Below, piece by piece: positions 43,481 through 53,747 of a stretch of 64,000 bases of DNA (the stretch's first letter is position 1; each line of letters starts with the position of its first letter). The DNA lies in contig NZ_JAMSLR010000004.1 in NCBI RefSeq assembly GCF_023806485.1, forward strand, positions 248,001 to 312,000, given 5' to 3'. The translations under genes and the position numbers were made by a program. Below the pieces are notes generated by a model, which saw only the letters and a program-made list of their open reading frames with translations, made no database searches and had not been told where the DNA came from. This DNA is from Thermalbibacter longus. GTDB taxonomy: Bacteria; Chloroflexota; Chloroflexia; Thermomicrobiales; Thermomicrobiaceae.

Positions 43481-46340
43481 CTGTGCCCTCCTTCGCGTCG
43501 ATCACCAATCCAAGCTCGGGGTCGAGTCGTGCTACCCACCTCCCTCCGTCGAGCGCGCACTGTCCCCGTTCGTCTAGGAACAACGGCCGGGCATTTCGCA
43601 GCAGCGGCGATTGCTGCCACCCTGTCGGGACGGCGGTCTCCCGCTGCAAGAGCGAGACGTTCCGCCGGCCGGTGACGACGACGGAACGCTCGAGCAGGCT
43701 GCGGGTACGATCCAGGTCGGGCTTCAGCCGCAGGTCGAGCGCCTCCTCATCGCCGGGCTCCAGCCGTGGGAACTCCGGCGACCCGTAGAGCAGCACGACA
43801 GTCAGCGACGGCTCGGCCAGCCTGGTCAACGCCTGGTGGGACGCGTGGAAGTCGGGTGCGTCCTCTTCTTTGAGATCCCGAGTGAGTTCCCAGAGTCCGC
43901 CACGGTGCGACGGCCGGCGCAGCCAGCGCTTGGCCGCTTCGTTCTCGTCAGCCGCGAGTTGCGCGTCGAGCTCCGCGCGCGTCCGCGCAAGCTCGGCTCG
44001 CAGTCCCGGCGATAGCTCGCCGGGCCAGTCCCGCTCGTCGTAGACGAGCCCGATCAGGCCCTCCACGTCATCGGGGACGACGATGCGCTCGCGCGTCCGT
44101 AGCGCCAGCCAGGTGCGGAGCAGCAGGTGGCGGTCGTAGATCCACTCAGTTCCGCTGCCGAAGCGTGGGATGCCGTGCTCGTCTAGCTCAGGCGCGAGCA
44201 GCCAGAGCCTGGGCTCGGTGAGGCGCAGCGGGCGCTCGGTGCGCCGGTGCCGGTGGAGCCTGCCGGCGCGCTGGAGCACGAGGTCGACCGGAGCGACGTA
44301 GGTACCCATCAAGTCGAAGTCGAGGTCGAGACTCTGCTCGATGACCTGGGTGGCGACCAGGACGGCCCGGTGCGGTCGTCGGACGGGCGTCACCGTGCCG
44401 TCGGGCAAGGCCACGGTGCCGCCGGGCTTGCCGAAGCGCTTCAGCACCCGGCGCTCCCGCTCTCGACGGTCGAGGAAGCGAAAGCGAGCGTGCAGGAGGT
44501 CGAGCTCCGGCAGGCCGTCGTCGGCGAGCCCCGGGAAATGAGGCTGGAGCGCCCGGTACAGATCCTGCGCCTGGCGCACGGTGTTGCAGACGACCGCGGC
44601 GCAGCCCCCGCCGGTGAGTGCCGCGCGTAGCCGGTCGGCGAGGATTTCGGCCGGATCGCCGTCCTGGCTGGTGGCGCTGATCCACTCGAGCTCAATCGTT
44701 CTGCTGCCGGTACTCGAGGCTGCGACGTGCTCAGCGCCGGCTTCCGTGGCGGTCACCCAGGTGACGCGAGGGTACGGAGCCTCGGGCACTGCCGGCGGTT
44801 CGTGGAGGCCGGTCAGCCCGCGAGCGTACGCCTGAGCTAGGCGCCGGCGGCGCTCGGACGGGAGGGTGGCCGAGAGCACCACGACGCTCGTGCCCAGCGC
44901 CCCGAGCCACTCCAGCAAACGTTCGAGCAACGTGGACATGTAGGTGTCGTAGGCGTGAGCTTCGTCGATGACCACCGTGCGCGCAGCGAGGCCGAACAGC
45001 CTGACGAAGACGTGCCGCACGCGGAGCACGCCGAGCAGCGCCTGGTCGACTGTTCCCACGCCGAACGGTGCCAGCAAACCACGCTTGCGGTGGGTGAACC
45101 ACTCGCCGGCGATCACCGCGCCGGCTCCGCCTACGGGTCGCGTCTCGTCGCCGACATTGGGCTCCGGCAGGCCCCCTGCTTGCCCGCGCAGAGCGGCGAA
45201 CTCGGCCGACAGCGAGGCATGCCCGTGCAGCAGTTGGAGCGCCACGCGGCTGCGGTCGTCTGTCGCGCCGTAGCGGTGCTCCAGAAAGGTGCGCACGCGG
45301 CCGAAGAGGCCGTCGCTGGTAGCCTGGGTGGGCATGGCGACGTAGACCCCGCGCTGCGCCCCAGCGATAGCCCAGCGGTCTGCCAGAAGCCAGGCTGCCT
45401 CTGTCTTTCCCTCACCAGTCGGGGCCTCGATGACGACGAGCGCGGGATGCGTGTCACCTAGCCGGTCGGCCAGCGCGTCGACTAGGCGCTGCAGCTCGTT
45501 CGGCTCGGATATCCCAGGGAACAGGGCGGCGAAACCGGCCGGTGGTTGCCTGGGCGGCGCGCGCCAGTCGATCGCATCGAGCGCTTGGCGGGCCTGTCTG
45601 CGTGCGGCTGCGACATACTCGGCCGGATCGATCCGACTCTGGGCCCCCAGCTCGGCCGCGTGCGGGAAGTGCGGCGACTCGATCGAACCGATCCAGTCGG
45701 CGACCGAGACCAACCCTGCCAGCAGAGTCGCGGACGCGGTGGGGAGCGTGCCAGCCGGAGGCGAGATCGCCGAGACTCCAGTGACCGCGGCGAGAGGCTC
45801 GGCCAACTGGCGCCGGGCATCGGCCCACGGGCCAGCAGATGGCACCTGGGGATCCACGTTGAGGACGTCGGTGGCAGTGGGGAATGCTCCGTGATGTCCG
45901 CCGACCGCGTACGCGACGGCGCGAGCGAGGTCTGGCGAGTGCGCGAACTCCTCGACGAGGAGCGATTTCAGCACGCAGGCCGTAACCGTGCCGTGCGGGG
46001 CTGGCTGCACCGTGGGCATACCGCGCGGGAAGCCGGCAGCGAGTACCTGCCGTGTCGCCGCCCGTTCGATCGGCGACCCTTGCTCGCGGATCTGAAAGCC
46101 TGGAAAGGCCTTGCCCACGTCGTGCAGCCCGGCCCAGAAGGCGAGCCAGCAACGCGCTTCGTCCTCGCGGAGGCCCAGCGCGTGCGCCAAGAGCTGCCGC
46201 GCTCCGGACGTGAGTCCGAGTTCCCAGAGCGCCTCGGTCACGCACGCGACGTCGATCAGGTGGCAGATCAACGGGTGGTAAGTGTGGCGGTCGGGCTCTC
46301 GCGGCAACTTGGCCCAGAGCGTTAGGATATGGTCGTCCAC
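43467..46340 (-). CDS. cas3: CRISPR effector nuclease-helicase Cas3, type I-E
   Basis: 957 residues. The HD nuclease domain (YHPLICHLID, HDVGKAF) is followed by the SF2 helicase (PTGEGKTEAAW, DEAHAYD, SATLP, RAGRLHRH). It nicks and degrades DNA at the Cascade R-loop. GTG 46340 (VDDHILTLWAK) is used, since family members begin near this point; GGGG lies about 10 bases upstream. The frame continues upstream without similarity. All catalytic motifs look intact. Confidence 0.95.
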   Translation of the reverse strand: MDDHILTLWAKLPREPDRHTYHPLICHLIDVACVTEALWELGLTSGARQLLAHALGLREDEARCWLAFWAGLHDVGKAFPGFQIREQGSPIERAATRQVLAAGFPRGMPTVQPAPHGTVTACVLKSLLVEEFAHSPDLARAVAYAVGGHHGAFPTATDVLNVDPQVPSAGPWADARRQLAEPLAAVTGVSAISPPAGTLPTASATLLAGLVSVADWIGSIESPHFPHAAELGAQSRIDPAEYVAAARRQARQALDAIDWRAPPRQPPAGFAALFPGISEPNELQRLVDALADRLGDTHPALVVIEAPTGEGKTEAAWLLADRWAIAGAQRGVYVAMPTQATSDGLFGRVRTFLEHRYGATDDRSRVALQLLHGHASLSAEFAALRGQAGGLPEPNVGDETRPVGGAGAVIAGEWFTHRKRGLLAPFGVGTVDQALLGVLRVRHVFVRLFGLAARTVVIDEAHAYDTYMSTLLERLLEWLGALGTSVVVLSATLPSERRRRLAQAYARGLTGLHEPPAVPEAPYPRVTWVTATEAGAEHVAASSTGSRTIELEWISATSQDGDPAEILADRLRAALTGGGCAAVVCNTVRQAQDLYRALQPHFPGLADDGLPELDLLHARFRFLDRRERERRVLKRFGKPGGTVALPDGTVTPVRRPHRAVLVATQVIEQSLDLDFDLMGTYVAPVDLVLQRAGRLHRHRRTERPLRLTEPRLWLLAPELDEHGIPRFGSGTEWIYDRHLLLRTWLALRTRERIVVPDDVEGLIGLVYDERDWPGELSPGLRAELARTRAELDAQLAADENEAAKRWLRRPSHRGGLWELTRDLKEEDAPDFHASHQALTRLAEPSLTVVLLYGSPEFPRLEPGDEEALDLRLKPDLDRTRSLLERSVVVTGRRNVSLLQRETAVPTGWQQSPLLRNARPLFLDERGQCALDGGRWVARLDPELGLVIDAKEGTGAEL

Positions 46341-46631
46341 GGTGAACGATCCCCTTTCCCCGCGTGTCAGAGCGTTTAGTCCTAGGATGGAGGGCCGGTG
46401 AGAACCCTGTGGTTCCCTCCCTATCCGTCGCTCGCGAAACCGGTGAGCATTCGCAGCAAGCTTCAGGTCGGGACTGCACCTGGTCAAGAGAGACGGACGT
46501 ACCGCTAGCGTTGGCGGGTGCTTCTCGTTGGCAGAGAGTGTGACGGTACTATTCGAGGTGGGCGTGGTGCCGCGTCCCCACGCTGTGCGTGGGCCCTGCC
46601 TGCAGCCAGGCGTTACCGGAGGGAGCGAGGG
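46341..46631. other. Region between divergent cas3 and the dehydrogenase pseudogene
   Basis: About 290 bases. It should contain the cas promoter (a TTGACC hexamer lies at minus-strand about 46480). Near 46380-46440 there is an imperfect GGAGGG/CCCTCC hairpin that would fall in the cas3 leader. A CRISPR-repeat-like hairpin is at 46571-46595 (separate finding). Confidence 0.45.
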
Positions 46632-47543
46632 ATGGACGTCGGATTCGTCGGCCTAGGAAACATGGGGCTGCCGATGGCGCGCAACTTGCTGCGCGCCGGC
46701 CACCGGGTTCGGGGCTGGAACCGCGACGCGTCACGCGTCGCTGAGCTCGTCCGGGAAGGCGCCGTGCGCGCATCCACGCCGGCCGAGGCAGCGCGGGCTG
46801 GCGTCGTCTTCACGATGCTCGCCGACGACGCCGCCACGCTGGCCGTCGTCGAGGGGCCGGACGGTGTCCTGGCCGTCCTGCCGGCGGGTGGGATCCACGT
46901 GGCGGCTAGCACTCTGGGTGTGCCGTTCTCCAGGCGGCTGGCCGAGCTGCACCGGGAGCGCGGCCAGCAGTACGTCGCCGCGCCGGTCTTCGGCCGGCCG
47001 GCGGCCGCCGAGCAGGGCGAGCTGCGCGTGGTAGCCGCGGGGCCTGGCGAAGCGATCGGTCGCGTCCGCCCGCTGCTCGAGTCGCTGGGCACGCAGGTGT
47101 TCGTCGTCGGTGAAGAGCCGTACCTCGCGCACGCGTTGAAGCTCGCGGGCAATTTCGTGATGTAGGCCATGATGGAGGCACTCTGTGAGGCCTTCGTCCT
47201 CTCGGCGAAGACAGGGGTCGAGCCCGGGCGCTTCGCTGAGGTGCTGACCGCGGTGTTCCGCTCGCCGCTGGTGGAGAACTACAGCCGGCTGCTCCTCGAG
47301 CGGCGCTTCGATCAGCCGGCCTTCCGGTTTCGGCTCGGCCTCAAGGACCTCAGGCTCGCGCTGGAGGCGGCAGAAGAGACCAGCACGCCGTTGCCGCTGG
47401 CCGACCTGATCCGGCAGCATGCGCTCGAAGGGATGGCGCACGGGATGGGCGAGCTCGACTTCACGGCGCTCCTGCAGGTCGTCGAGGCGCATGCTGGCCT
47501 GCGCTCGCTGCCGGCGCCCGACGGCCTGGCAGAGGCTCCGTGA
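46632..47543 (+). pseudogene. Beta-hydroxyacid dehydrogenase (HIBADH-like), interrupted by in-frame TAG
   Basis: The gene reads as one NAD-dependent 3-hydroxyisobutyrate/6-phosphogluconate-like dehydrogenase of about 303 codons, beginning GFVGLGNMGLPMA, with the catalytic KLAGN at residue 170s. A single TAG (47163-47165) follows NFVM; translation resumes in the same frame with AMMEALCEAFVL, which continues the family's helical domain normally. So the lesion is one base or codon. Either the gene is freshly inactivated, two fragments are made, or the stop is a sequencing error. Confidence 0.8.
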
Positions 47544-47604
47544 GTCCCGCACCGTTGCCGAGCTGCACAGTATCCCCGGTCGCGCATATCCGGCGCTGGG
47601 CCGA

Positions 47605-49524
47605 CTACCGACCTCGGACTGACGTCGCCCGCATCACGGGGAGCGTGCCGCTGACGCTGTTGTCCGCGGGGTTCCGATCGCCGGCTAGCGTCGCCGTGGC
47701 CGTAAGCCGGTACGACCCGGGCGCCGTCTGGCTGCCGGTGCGCCAGGTGAAGCGCACGGTCTTCGACTGTCCGGGATCGACAGTCACCTGGACGCGCAGC
47801 GTGCCAGCGGCCGGGTTCGACGGGTTCGAGGTGAGGCTCACCGGTACAGTCTCGCGCGCGTTGCCGCGGTTGGTGACCGTCACGTAGATCGTTGCCTGCT
47901 GCCCTTGCCGGACTGAGCTCGGAAGACGCAGGTTGCTGAGCGAGACGTCACGGATCGGCCCAGACTGCGCGTTGACAGTGACGCTGGCCTGGCGACTATT
48001 GTCGGCTGGATCGGCATCGGTCGCGTCGATACTCGCGGTCGCGACGAGCGTTACGCTGCCGGCAGCCGCCGGCTGCCAGGTAAAGCTCAGGGACTTGGAC
48101 GCGCCCGCGTCAAGCGAGACCGTTTGGGTCGAACCGACGGCGCTGCCGTTAGCGGTCAGCGAGACGCGCGCGTTCTCAGCGGTGGTGCCCTCGTTGCGGA
48201 CGGTGACCTGCACGCTCACCGCGCTCCCCGCCGTGACTGTTCCCGGCACGCTGAGGCCGGTGACGGCGACGTCGTGGAGCGCGTCGCTCGGCGGCGGAGC
48301 CTGGCCTGAAGAGCCGACGTTGACGAGCGGCTGGGAGCCCCAGCTTCCGGACTCACCGCTGCTGACCAGCCAGGAGCGCACTTGGGCTGGTGAGGCGCCA
48401 GGGTTCGAGGCCAGGTAGAGCGCAGCGGCCCCAGTCACGTGCGGCGTCGCCATGCTGGTGCCGCTCATCAGCGCGGTGCCGCCACCAGGGTAGGTCGAGA
48501 GGATGCGCACGCCCGGCGCATAGAGATCTACGACTGAGCCGTAGTTGCTGAACGAGGCGCGGGTGTCGTCGTTGCCATAGGAGGTACCGGATCCGAGCCC
48601 GCCTGGCTGCCCATCGGTGTCGACGATCGCCCCGACGGCGATCGCCTCGGGGTAGGCGGCCGGGATCGTGTTGCTGGCATCCCGCCCGTCGTTGCCCGCC
48701 GCGACGATGAAGGGCACGCCGGCTTCGACCAGGCGGCACACGGCCTGGTGCAGGGGATCGGTTCCCTGGCCGCAGTTGGCCGTATTGCTTCCGCCCGCGC
48801 CACCGCTGAAGTTGGCGACCTCGATCGTCGAGGCGCGCTGGACGACCCAGTCGATGCCGCAGATGAGCCAGGAGACGTACCCTGAGCCGTTATCGCTGAA
48901 CACCTTCACGGCCCAGAGCCGAGCGCCCGGCGCGACGCCGACCACGCCGCTCCCGTTGTCGCGCGCGCCGATCGTCCCGGCGACGTGCGTCCCGTGGCCG
49001 TTGCCGTCGTCATAGCTGCCGCTGCCAGTGCAGTCGTAGCCGCCGACGACGTTCAGGTCGGGGTGATCCACGTCGATGCCGGTGTCGAGCACCGCGACGT
49101 CGACAGAGAGCGGATCGTCGACGCCGTCGATATTGGCTGTGCTGTTGCTCAGCGTGCCGATCCGCTTCACCCCCGTCGGCACCGTCTGGGCGGAGACGCT
49201 CGTCGGCAGGTCGGGCACGATGGCGGCGACCTCGGCTCGGGCGAGCAGCGCCCGCACCTGGCCTGGCTTCAGCTCGGCGGAGAAGCCCTGCACGGCGCGG
49301 GTATAGACCCGCTCCGGTCGAGCCGACACGGCCTGCGCGAGCAGGTCGACGGCGGATCTGACCGTCTCGCTCTGGGCGCTGACCTGCTGGGCCCGCAGGA
49401 GCACGATGTAGCGAGCAGGCTGCTCAGCTTGCCCGGCTGCAGCCGCCGGCAGAGCGCCGAGCGCCAGGCTGAGAGCAGACAGCACCGCCAGTATGAACCG
49501 CGATCCCCGATCCCTGCCGCTCAC
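47605..49524 (-). CDS. Secreted subtilisin-like serine protease with CARDB-type repeats
   Basis: 639 residues. A signal peptide (about 8-30, FILAVLSALSLALGALPAAAAG), an inhibitor I9 propeptide (about 37-110) and an S8 peptidase domain with Asp147, His180 and Ser357, plus oxyanion Asn278. Cysteines at 165, 222, 251 and 263 may form disulfides like proteinase K relatives. The last about 230 residues form two CARDB-like beta domains. GTG 49524 is chosen: GAGGAGG lies eight bases upstream and the signal peptide starts right after it. Confidence 0.92.
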   Translation of the reverse strand: MSGRDRGSRFILAVLSALSLALGALPAAAAGQAEQPARYIVLLRAQQVSAQSETVRSAVDLLAQAVSARPERVYTRAVQGFSAELKPGQVRALLARAEVAAIVPDLPTSVSAQTVPTGVKRIGTLSNSTANIDGVDDPLSVDVAVLDTGIDVDHPDLNVVGGYDCTGSGSYDDGNGHGTHVAGTIGARDNGSGVVGVAPGARLWAVKVFSDNGSGYVSWLICGIDWVVQRASTIEVANFSGGAGGSNTANCGQGTDPLHQAVCRLVEAGVPFIVAAGNDGRDASNTIPAAYPEAIAVGAIVDTDGQPGGLGSGTSYGNDDTRASFSNYGSVVDLYAPGVRILSTYPGGGTALMSGTSMATPHVTGAAALYLASNPGASPAQVRSWLVSSGESGSWGSQPLVNVGSSGQAPPPSDALHDVAVTGLSVPGTVTAGSAVSVQVTVRNEGTTAENARVSLTANGSAVGSTQTVSLDAGASKSLSFTWQPAAAGSVTLVATASIDATDADPADNSRQASVTVNAQSGPIRDVSLSNLRLPSSVRQGQQATIYVTVTNRGNARETVPVSLTSNPSNPAAGTLRVQVTVDPGQSKTVRFTWRTGSQTAPGSYRLTATATLAGDRNPADNSVSGTLPVMRATSVRGR

Positions 49525-49697
49525 GATCCCGTCCTCCTCACAGCGACGCGAGAGGTACCACGCGTGCCCTCTCACTCTCGTTCTTCGGGCGGGATCGAGC
49601 CGGGCGACAGCGCTCGTTGTTCCCAGAAGGCTGCGTCCAACGGTACTGCTACGGTATGAGAGATCAGGGGGATGCCAGTGGCCTGAGAAGACGACGG

Positions 49698-51566
49698 CTA
49701 GCGCACGGTGAGGCGCCGGTAGACCTCTGCCAGCTTCACCGCCAGCGCTGGCACGTCCTCCACCACCACGTAGTGGTAGGGGCCGAACATGTAGGGCATG
49801 TAGTCGCGCGCCTCCGCGTCGATGGTCAGCGCAAACGTCGCCAGGCCCCGCTGGCGTGCTTCGAGCAGCGCCCGGCGCGTGTCCTCGATGCCGTACCGCC
49901 CGCCGTAGCCGTCGAAGTCGTTCGGTCGGCCGTCGGAGATCAGCATGAGCAGCCGCACGCGGGCCGGCTGCCGCGAGAGGATGCCGCCGACGTGACGCAC
50001 CGCTGGGCCGATGCGGGTGTAGGCCCCGGGTGAGAGGCCGGCGATCCGGCCCTTGACCTCGGCCCCGTACGGCTCGTCGAAGCTCTTGATCACCCGGATC
50101 TGGCACTGCTTACGGGTGGTTCCGGTGAAGCCGTAGATGGCGTACCAGTCTTCCAGCACGCTCAACGCCTCGCAGAGAAAGACAAGCGCCCGGCGGGTGA
50201 CCTCGATCACCTGCTCGTTGCGCGGGTCGTCGTCGATCCAGGCTCCAGTCGAACCGCTGAGGTCGACCAGGCAGGCCAGCGCTATGCTCCGCTCGCGCTC
50301 GAGCGTGCGGCTGTAGAGCTTCTCGCTCGGGCTGAGCCCGGCGTGCTGGTCTGCCGTGGCATCGACGATGGCGGCGAGGTCGAGTTCGTCGCCGTCGAGC
50401 TGGCGTGTGAGCCGGAGGCGCTCTGGCCGGAGCGCCTCGAACTGCTGCTTGAGGTGCTGCACCAGGGGTCGGTGCTGGCGCAGGATGCGCTCGACGAGCT
50501 CGAAATTGCCGCCGCGGGCACGCGTCTCCCGCACGGCGCACCACTCGGCGAGGTAGGAGCCGGAGTAGTAGTCCCACTCGGGGTAGAGCGCGGCGCCAGC
50601 TTTCTCTGCCTCGCTCAGCGGGGTCAGCCGGGCCATCGTCGGCGGTGCGTCGCGGTCACCCAGGCTGAGCTGGACAGCCTGGCGGCCTCCCCGGCTCGAT
50701 CCCCGGGCTCGCCGGGGCACCTGAGCCGGGCCTCGTGCCTCGATGACCAGCGGGTCGCCGCGCCGCGGTGCTGGCCGACCGGACTGCGCCGCGGATGGCC
50801 GATCGGGTAGCTCCACTGCCTCGAAGAGGAGGTGGCGGGCCAGAAGTTCCGGTCTGATGCGTGCGCGGTACGCTGGGAGCTCCAGCGGCCCGCTGACGGG
50901 AACGCCGCCCGCGAGCTCCAGCGCCAGCGCCCGCAACGGCTCGGGTTCGGCGCCACCGAGCGCAGTCACGAGCCGCTCCCACAGCGGCCCGGCGAGCGAC
51001 GCGGGCGGAGCGTCGCGAGGGACAGCGAGCGCTGCCGAGGACGCTAGAGGCATCCCCAGCAGGTGAATGACGGCCTGCTCCAGCGGATCCTCGCCCGGCT
51101 GCCGCCTTGCCAGCCGGGTGGCCAGCTCTTCCCGGCGTAGCTCCGCGAGGACGGGCGCCAGGCCCGGCCACTCGCGGGCCACCCGCCGGTCGATCCACTC
51201 GCCCTGGAGCAGTTCGTACCAGGCGAGCGCGCTGGCCGGCCACTCGGGCGGCAAGGGGGCCTGCTCCAGGCAGCCTGTCCGGGCCTGGAGCACGGTCCAG
51301 GCGGCCATCAAACGGTAGCGACGCCGCGCTGTTTCCGGCGATGGGTTCGCGGGCAGCGCTGGGGGCAAGAAGACTGTCCGCCCGTCGGTCGCGGGGCTGC
51401 GGGCTCCCGACGGCCCGGCCGCGATCCGGAGCGACCCGGCAGAGAGCGCGCGCACGTAGAGGCTGAGCACAGCTTCCAGTTCGGCCAGCTCAACCGTGGC
51501 TCTCTGTTCCGGCGGGTGGTGGGGCAGCTCGGGCGCGCGCAGGCGCTTGAGAAAGGAGCGCAGCAT
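49698..51566 (-). CDS. VWA-domain protein, NorD/CbbO-like
   Basis: 622 residues. The C-terminal von Willebrand A domain (about 430-615) carries the MIDAS motif DLSGSTG. The N-terminal half is helical and resembles NorD/CbbO, which partner a MoxR AAA protein to remodel or load metals into a client enzyme (nitric oxide reductase, Rubisco). It ends next to the AAA partner with a three-base gap. No nor or cbb structural gene is in the window, so the client is unknown. Confidence 0.85.
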   Translation of the reverse strand: MLRSFLKRLRAPELPHHPPEQRATVELAELEAVLSLYVRALSAGSLRIAAGPSGARSPATDGRTVFLPPALPANPSPETARRRYRLMAAWTVLQARTGCLEQAPLPPEWPASALAWYELLQGEWIDRRVAREWPGLAPVLAELRREELATRLARRQPGEDPLEQAVIHLLGMPLASSAALAVPRDAPPASLAGPLWERLVTALGGAEPEPLRALALELAGGVPVSGPLELPAYRARIRPELLARHLLFEAVELPDRPSAAQSGRPAPRRGDPLVIEARGPAQVPRRARGSSRGGRQAVQLSLGDRDAPPTMARLTPLSEAEKAGAALYPEWDYYSGSYLAEWCAVRETRARGGNFELVERILRQHRPLVQHLKQQFEALRPERLRLTRQLDGDELDLAAIVDATADQHAGLSPSEKLYSRTLERERSIALACLVDLSGSTGAWIDDDPRNEQVIEVTRRALVFLCEALSVLEDWYAIYGFTGTTRKQCQIRVIKSFDEPYGAEVKGRIAGLSPGAYTRIGPAVRHVGGILSRQPARVRLLMLISDGRPNDFDGYGGRYGIEDTRRALLEARQRGLATFALTIDAEARDYMPYMFGPYHYVVVEDVPALAVKLAEVYRRLTVR

Positions 51567-51569
51567 CGC

Positions 51570-52400
51570 TCACTCCGGGAAGACGGTCGCTACCAGGTCG
51601 AGCACTGCCTCCCGCACGGCCGGGTCGTCGCTGATCGGGGCGGCGATGGCCAGCTCGCAGGCGCGGCGAGGCGCGATGCCGGAGTGGATCAGCAGGCCAG
51701 CGTAGACGAGCAGCCGGGTGCTGGCCGGCTCGTCGAGCCCGGCGTCCCGCAAGTTGCGGATCAGACCGCCGAGCTGCACCAGTCGTCGGGCTGTCTCCCG
51801 GTCGACACCGCTCTCGTGGGCAACGATCTCGACCTCGAGGTCGGGCGGGGGGAAGTCGAAGTCGATGGCGACGAAGCGCTGGCGCGTGCTCGGCTTGAGG
51901 TTTTTGGTCAGGCTCTGGTAGCCGGGGTTGTAGGAGATGACCAGCATGAACTCGGGCGGGGCGACCAGCAGCTCGCCGGTCTTCTCAAGCCGCAGTCGGC
52001 GGCGGTCGTCGGTGAGCGGATGGATGACGACGGTGGTGTCCTTGCGCGCCTCGACGATCTCGTCCAGGTAACAGATCGCCCCGATCCGCACCGCGTGGGT
52101 CAGCGGCCCGTCGATCCAGACCGTCTCACCGCCCGTGATGAGGTACCGGCCGAGCAGGTCGCTGGCGGTCAGGTCGTCGTGGCAGGCGACCGTCACCAGT
52201 GGCCGACCCAGCCGCCAGGCCATGTAGCGCAGGAAGCGAGTCTTGCCTGCCCCGGTCGGCCCCTTCAGCATCACCGGGAGCCGGCGCGCATAGGCCGCCT
52301 CGAACACGGTCACCTCATCGCGCACCGGCAGGTAGAACGGCTCCTCGCTGACCTCGGCGACCTGAGCGTCCGTCCAGCGAGCATTGACCGGAGACTCCAC
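51570..52400 (-). CDS. MoxR-type AAA ATPase, NorQ/CbbQ-like
   Basis: About 276 residues. Walker A GPTGAGKT, Walker B LDEIVEA, and an arginine-rich sensor 2 region mark the MoxR/CbbQ family. With the VWA protein it forms a chaperone pair that activates a metalloenzyme. The start is best placed at GTG 52400, which has GGGAGG eight bases upstream; the frame extends up to 52541 but that part is low-complexity and overlaps hemW's start on the other strand. Confidence 0.85.
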   Translation of the reverse strand: MESPVNARWTDAQVAEVSEEPFYLPVRDEVTVFEAAYARRLPVMLKGPTGAGKTRFLRYMAWRLGRPLVTVACHDDLTASDLLGRYLITGGETVWIDGPLTHAVRIGAICYLDEIVEARKDTTVVIHPLTDDRRRLRLEKTGELLVAPPEFMLVISYNPGYQSLTKNLKPSTRQRFVAIDFDFPPPDLEVEIVAHESGVDRETARRLVQLGGLIRNLRDAGLDEPASTRLLVYAGLLIHSGIAPRRACELAIAAPISDDPAVREAVLDLVATVFPE

Positions 52401-52539
52401 GTCGACGTCCTCCCTCGCGCCCTGATCATCTCCGCCGCCCCCGGCTCTAGCCGAGGACCCGGCGGTGGATGCCTGAAGCATACTTGGAGAGATGAAGGAC
52501 ATGCGCTGCCCTGACAACGGAAGAGGCTCGAGACCGGCC

Positions 52540-53730
52540 ATGCGCGCGCCACTCCCGCACGACGCGCCGCTAGGGCTCTACATCCACATCCCGTTCTGCG
52601 CGCGCGTCTGCCCGTACTGCGACTTCAACGTCTACGCCCGGCAGGAGCGCCTGATCCCCGACTACGTCGAGGCGGTGGTGCGCGAGATGGATCTGCTGCG
52701 CGAGCGATTGGGCCCGGTCGCCGTGACGACGATCTACTTCGGCGGCGGGACACCGTCGCTACTGCCTCCGGAGTCCGTGGCCCGGCTCGTTCAGGCGGCG
52801 CGCGAGCGCTTCGCGGTGGCGCCAGACGGCGAGATCGACCTGGAGGCCAACCCGGAGTCGGCACGGGAGGACAACCTCGCTGGCTACCGCGCGGCTGGCG
52901 TCAACCGGCTCAGCATCGGGGTGCAGACGCTCCAGGCGCGGGGGCTCAAGGTGCTGGGCCGGGCCCACAAACCACACGTGCCCGAGCAGGCGCTGGCCGC
53001 GGCCCGCTCGGCCGGCTTCACCAACGTCAACCTCGACTTCATCTACGGCTGGCCAGGGCAGACATTGGAGGACTGGGAGCGCGACCTCGATACTGCGCTC
53101 TCCTGGCAGCCGGAGCATCTCTCGCTCTACGCTCTGACGCTCGAAGCCGGCACCCCGATGCAGCGGGCGGTCGAACGTCGCATCCTCACGGTGCCGGACG
53201 ATGACCTGGTGGCCGAGATGGCCGAGCTGGCCGAAGCGAAGCTGGCAGCCGCCGGCTGGGTGCATTATGAAGTCTCCAACTGGGCCCGGCGGCCCGCGCT
53301 GGCCTCGCGCCACAACCAGATCTACTGGAAGAACGGGCGGTACATCGGTCTGGGCGCCGGCGCTCACGCCTACCTGGGGAATACCCGCTCGAGCAACGAG
53401 CGCCTGCCGGCCCGCTACATCGAGCTGGTAAGAGAGGGGCGCTTGCCGGTCGTCTTCGAGGAGACGATCGATCCACCGACCGAGATGGCCGAGACGATGA
53501 TCCTGGGGCTCCGGCTGCTGGAGGAAGGAATCTCCGCCGAGGCCTTCGCAACACGGCACGGCCGGACGCTCGAGGAGGTCTATGGGCAGGAGTTGAGGGC
53601 GCTGGCCGAGCGCGGGCTTCTGGAGTGGGACGGCGAGCGAGTGAGGGTGAGCCGGGATCGCTGGCTGCTCGTCAACGAGATCGCAGTGTGGTTCGTGCCG
53701 GAGACGGTCACCAGCTGGCCTGCCGGGTGA
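52540..53730 (+). CDS. hemW: HemW, radical SAM haem chaperone (coproporphyrinogen oxidase-like)
   Basis: 396 residues. The radical SAM motif [10 protein letters not shown] (CxxxCxxC) sits near the N-terminus after YIHIPF, and GGGTPS follows. HemW proteins of about 380-400 residues transfer haem rather than oxidise coproporphyrinogen, and lack the N-terminal extension of HemN. It could supply haem to the ba3 oxidase. ATG 52540 ([12 protein letters not shown]) is the likeliest start. It is divergent from the MoxR gene. Confidence 0.9.
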   Translation: MRAPLPHDAPLGLYIHIPFCARVCPYCDFNVYARQERLIPDYVEAVVREMDLLRERLGPVAVTTIYFGGGTPSLLPPESVARLVQAARERFAVAPDGEIDLEANPESAREDNLAGYRAAGVNRLSIGVQTLQARGLKVLGRAHKPHVPEQALAAARSAGFTNVNLDFIYGWPGQTLEDWERDLDTALSWQPEHLSLYALTLEAGTPMQRAVERRILTVPDDDLVAEMAELAEAKLAAAGWVHYEVSNWARRPALASRHNQIYWKNGRYIGLGAGAHAYLGNTRSSNERLPARYIELVREGRLPVVFEETIDPPTEMAETMILGLRLLEEGISAEAFATRHGRTLEEVYGQELRALAERGLLEWDGERVRVSRDRWLLVNEIAVWFVPETVTSWPAG

Positions 53731-53747
53731 GACAGGGAGCCAGGAGC

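Noticed and set aside
42329-43675. 448-codon plus-strand frame opposite cse1
   Set aside because: Antisense to an intact cse1 gene; composition is that of a shadow frame in high-GC DNA.
47163-47165. Stop as pyrrolysine/selenocysteine site
   Set aside because: It is TAG in a family with no special residue at this position, and no pyl or sel genes or insertion element are seen.
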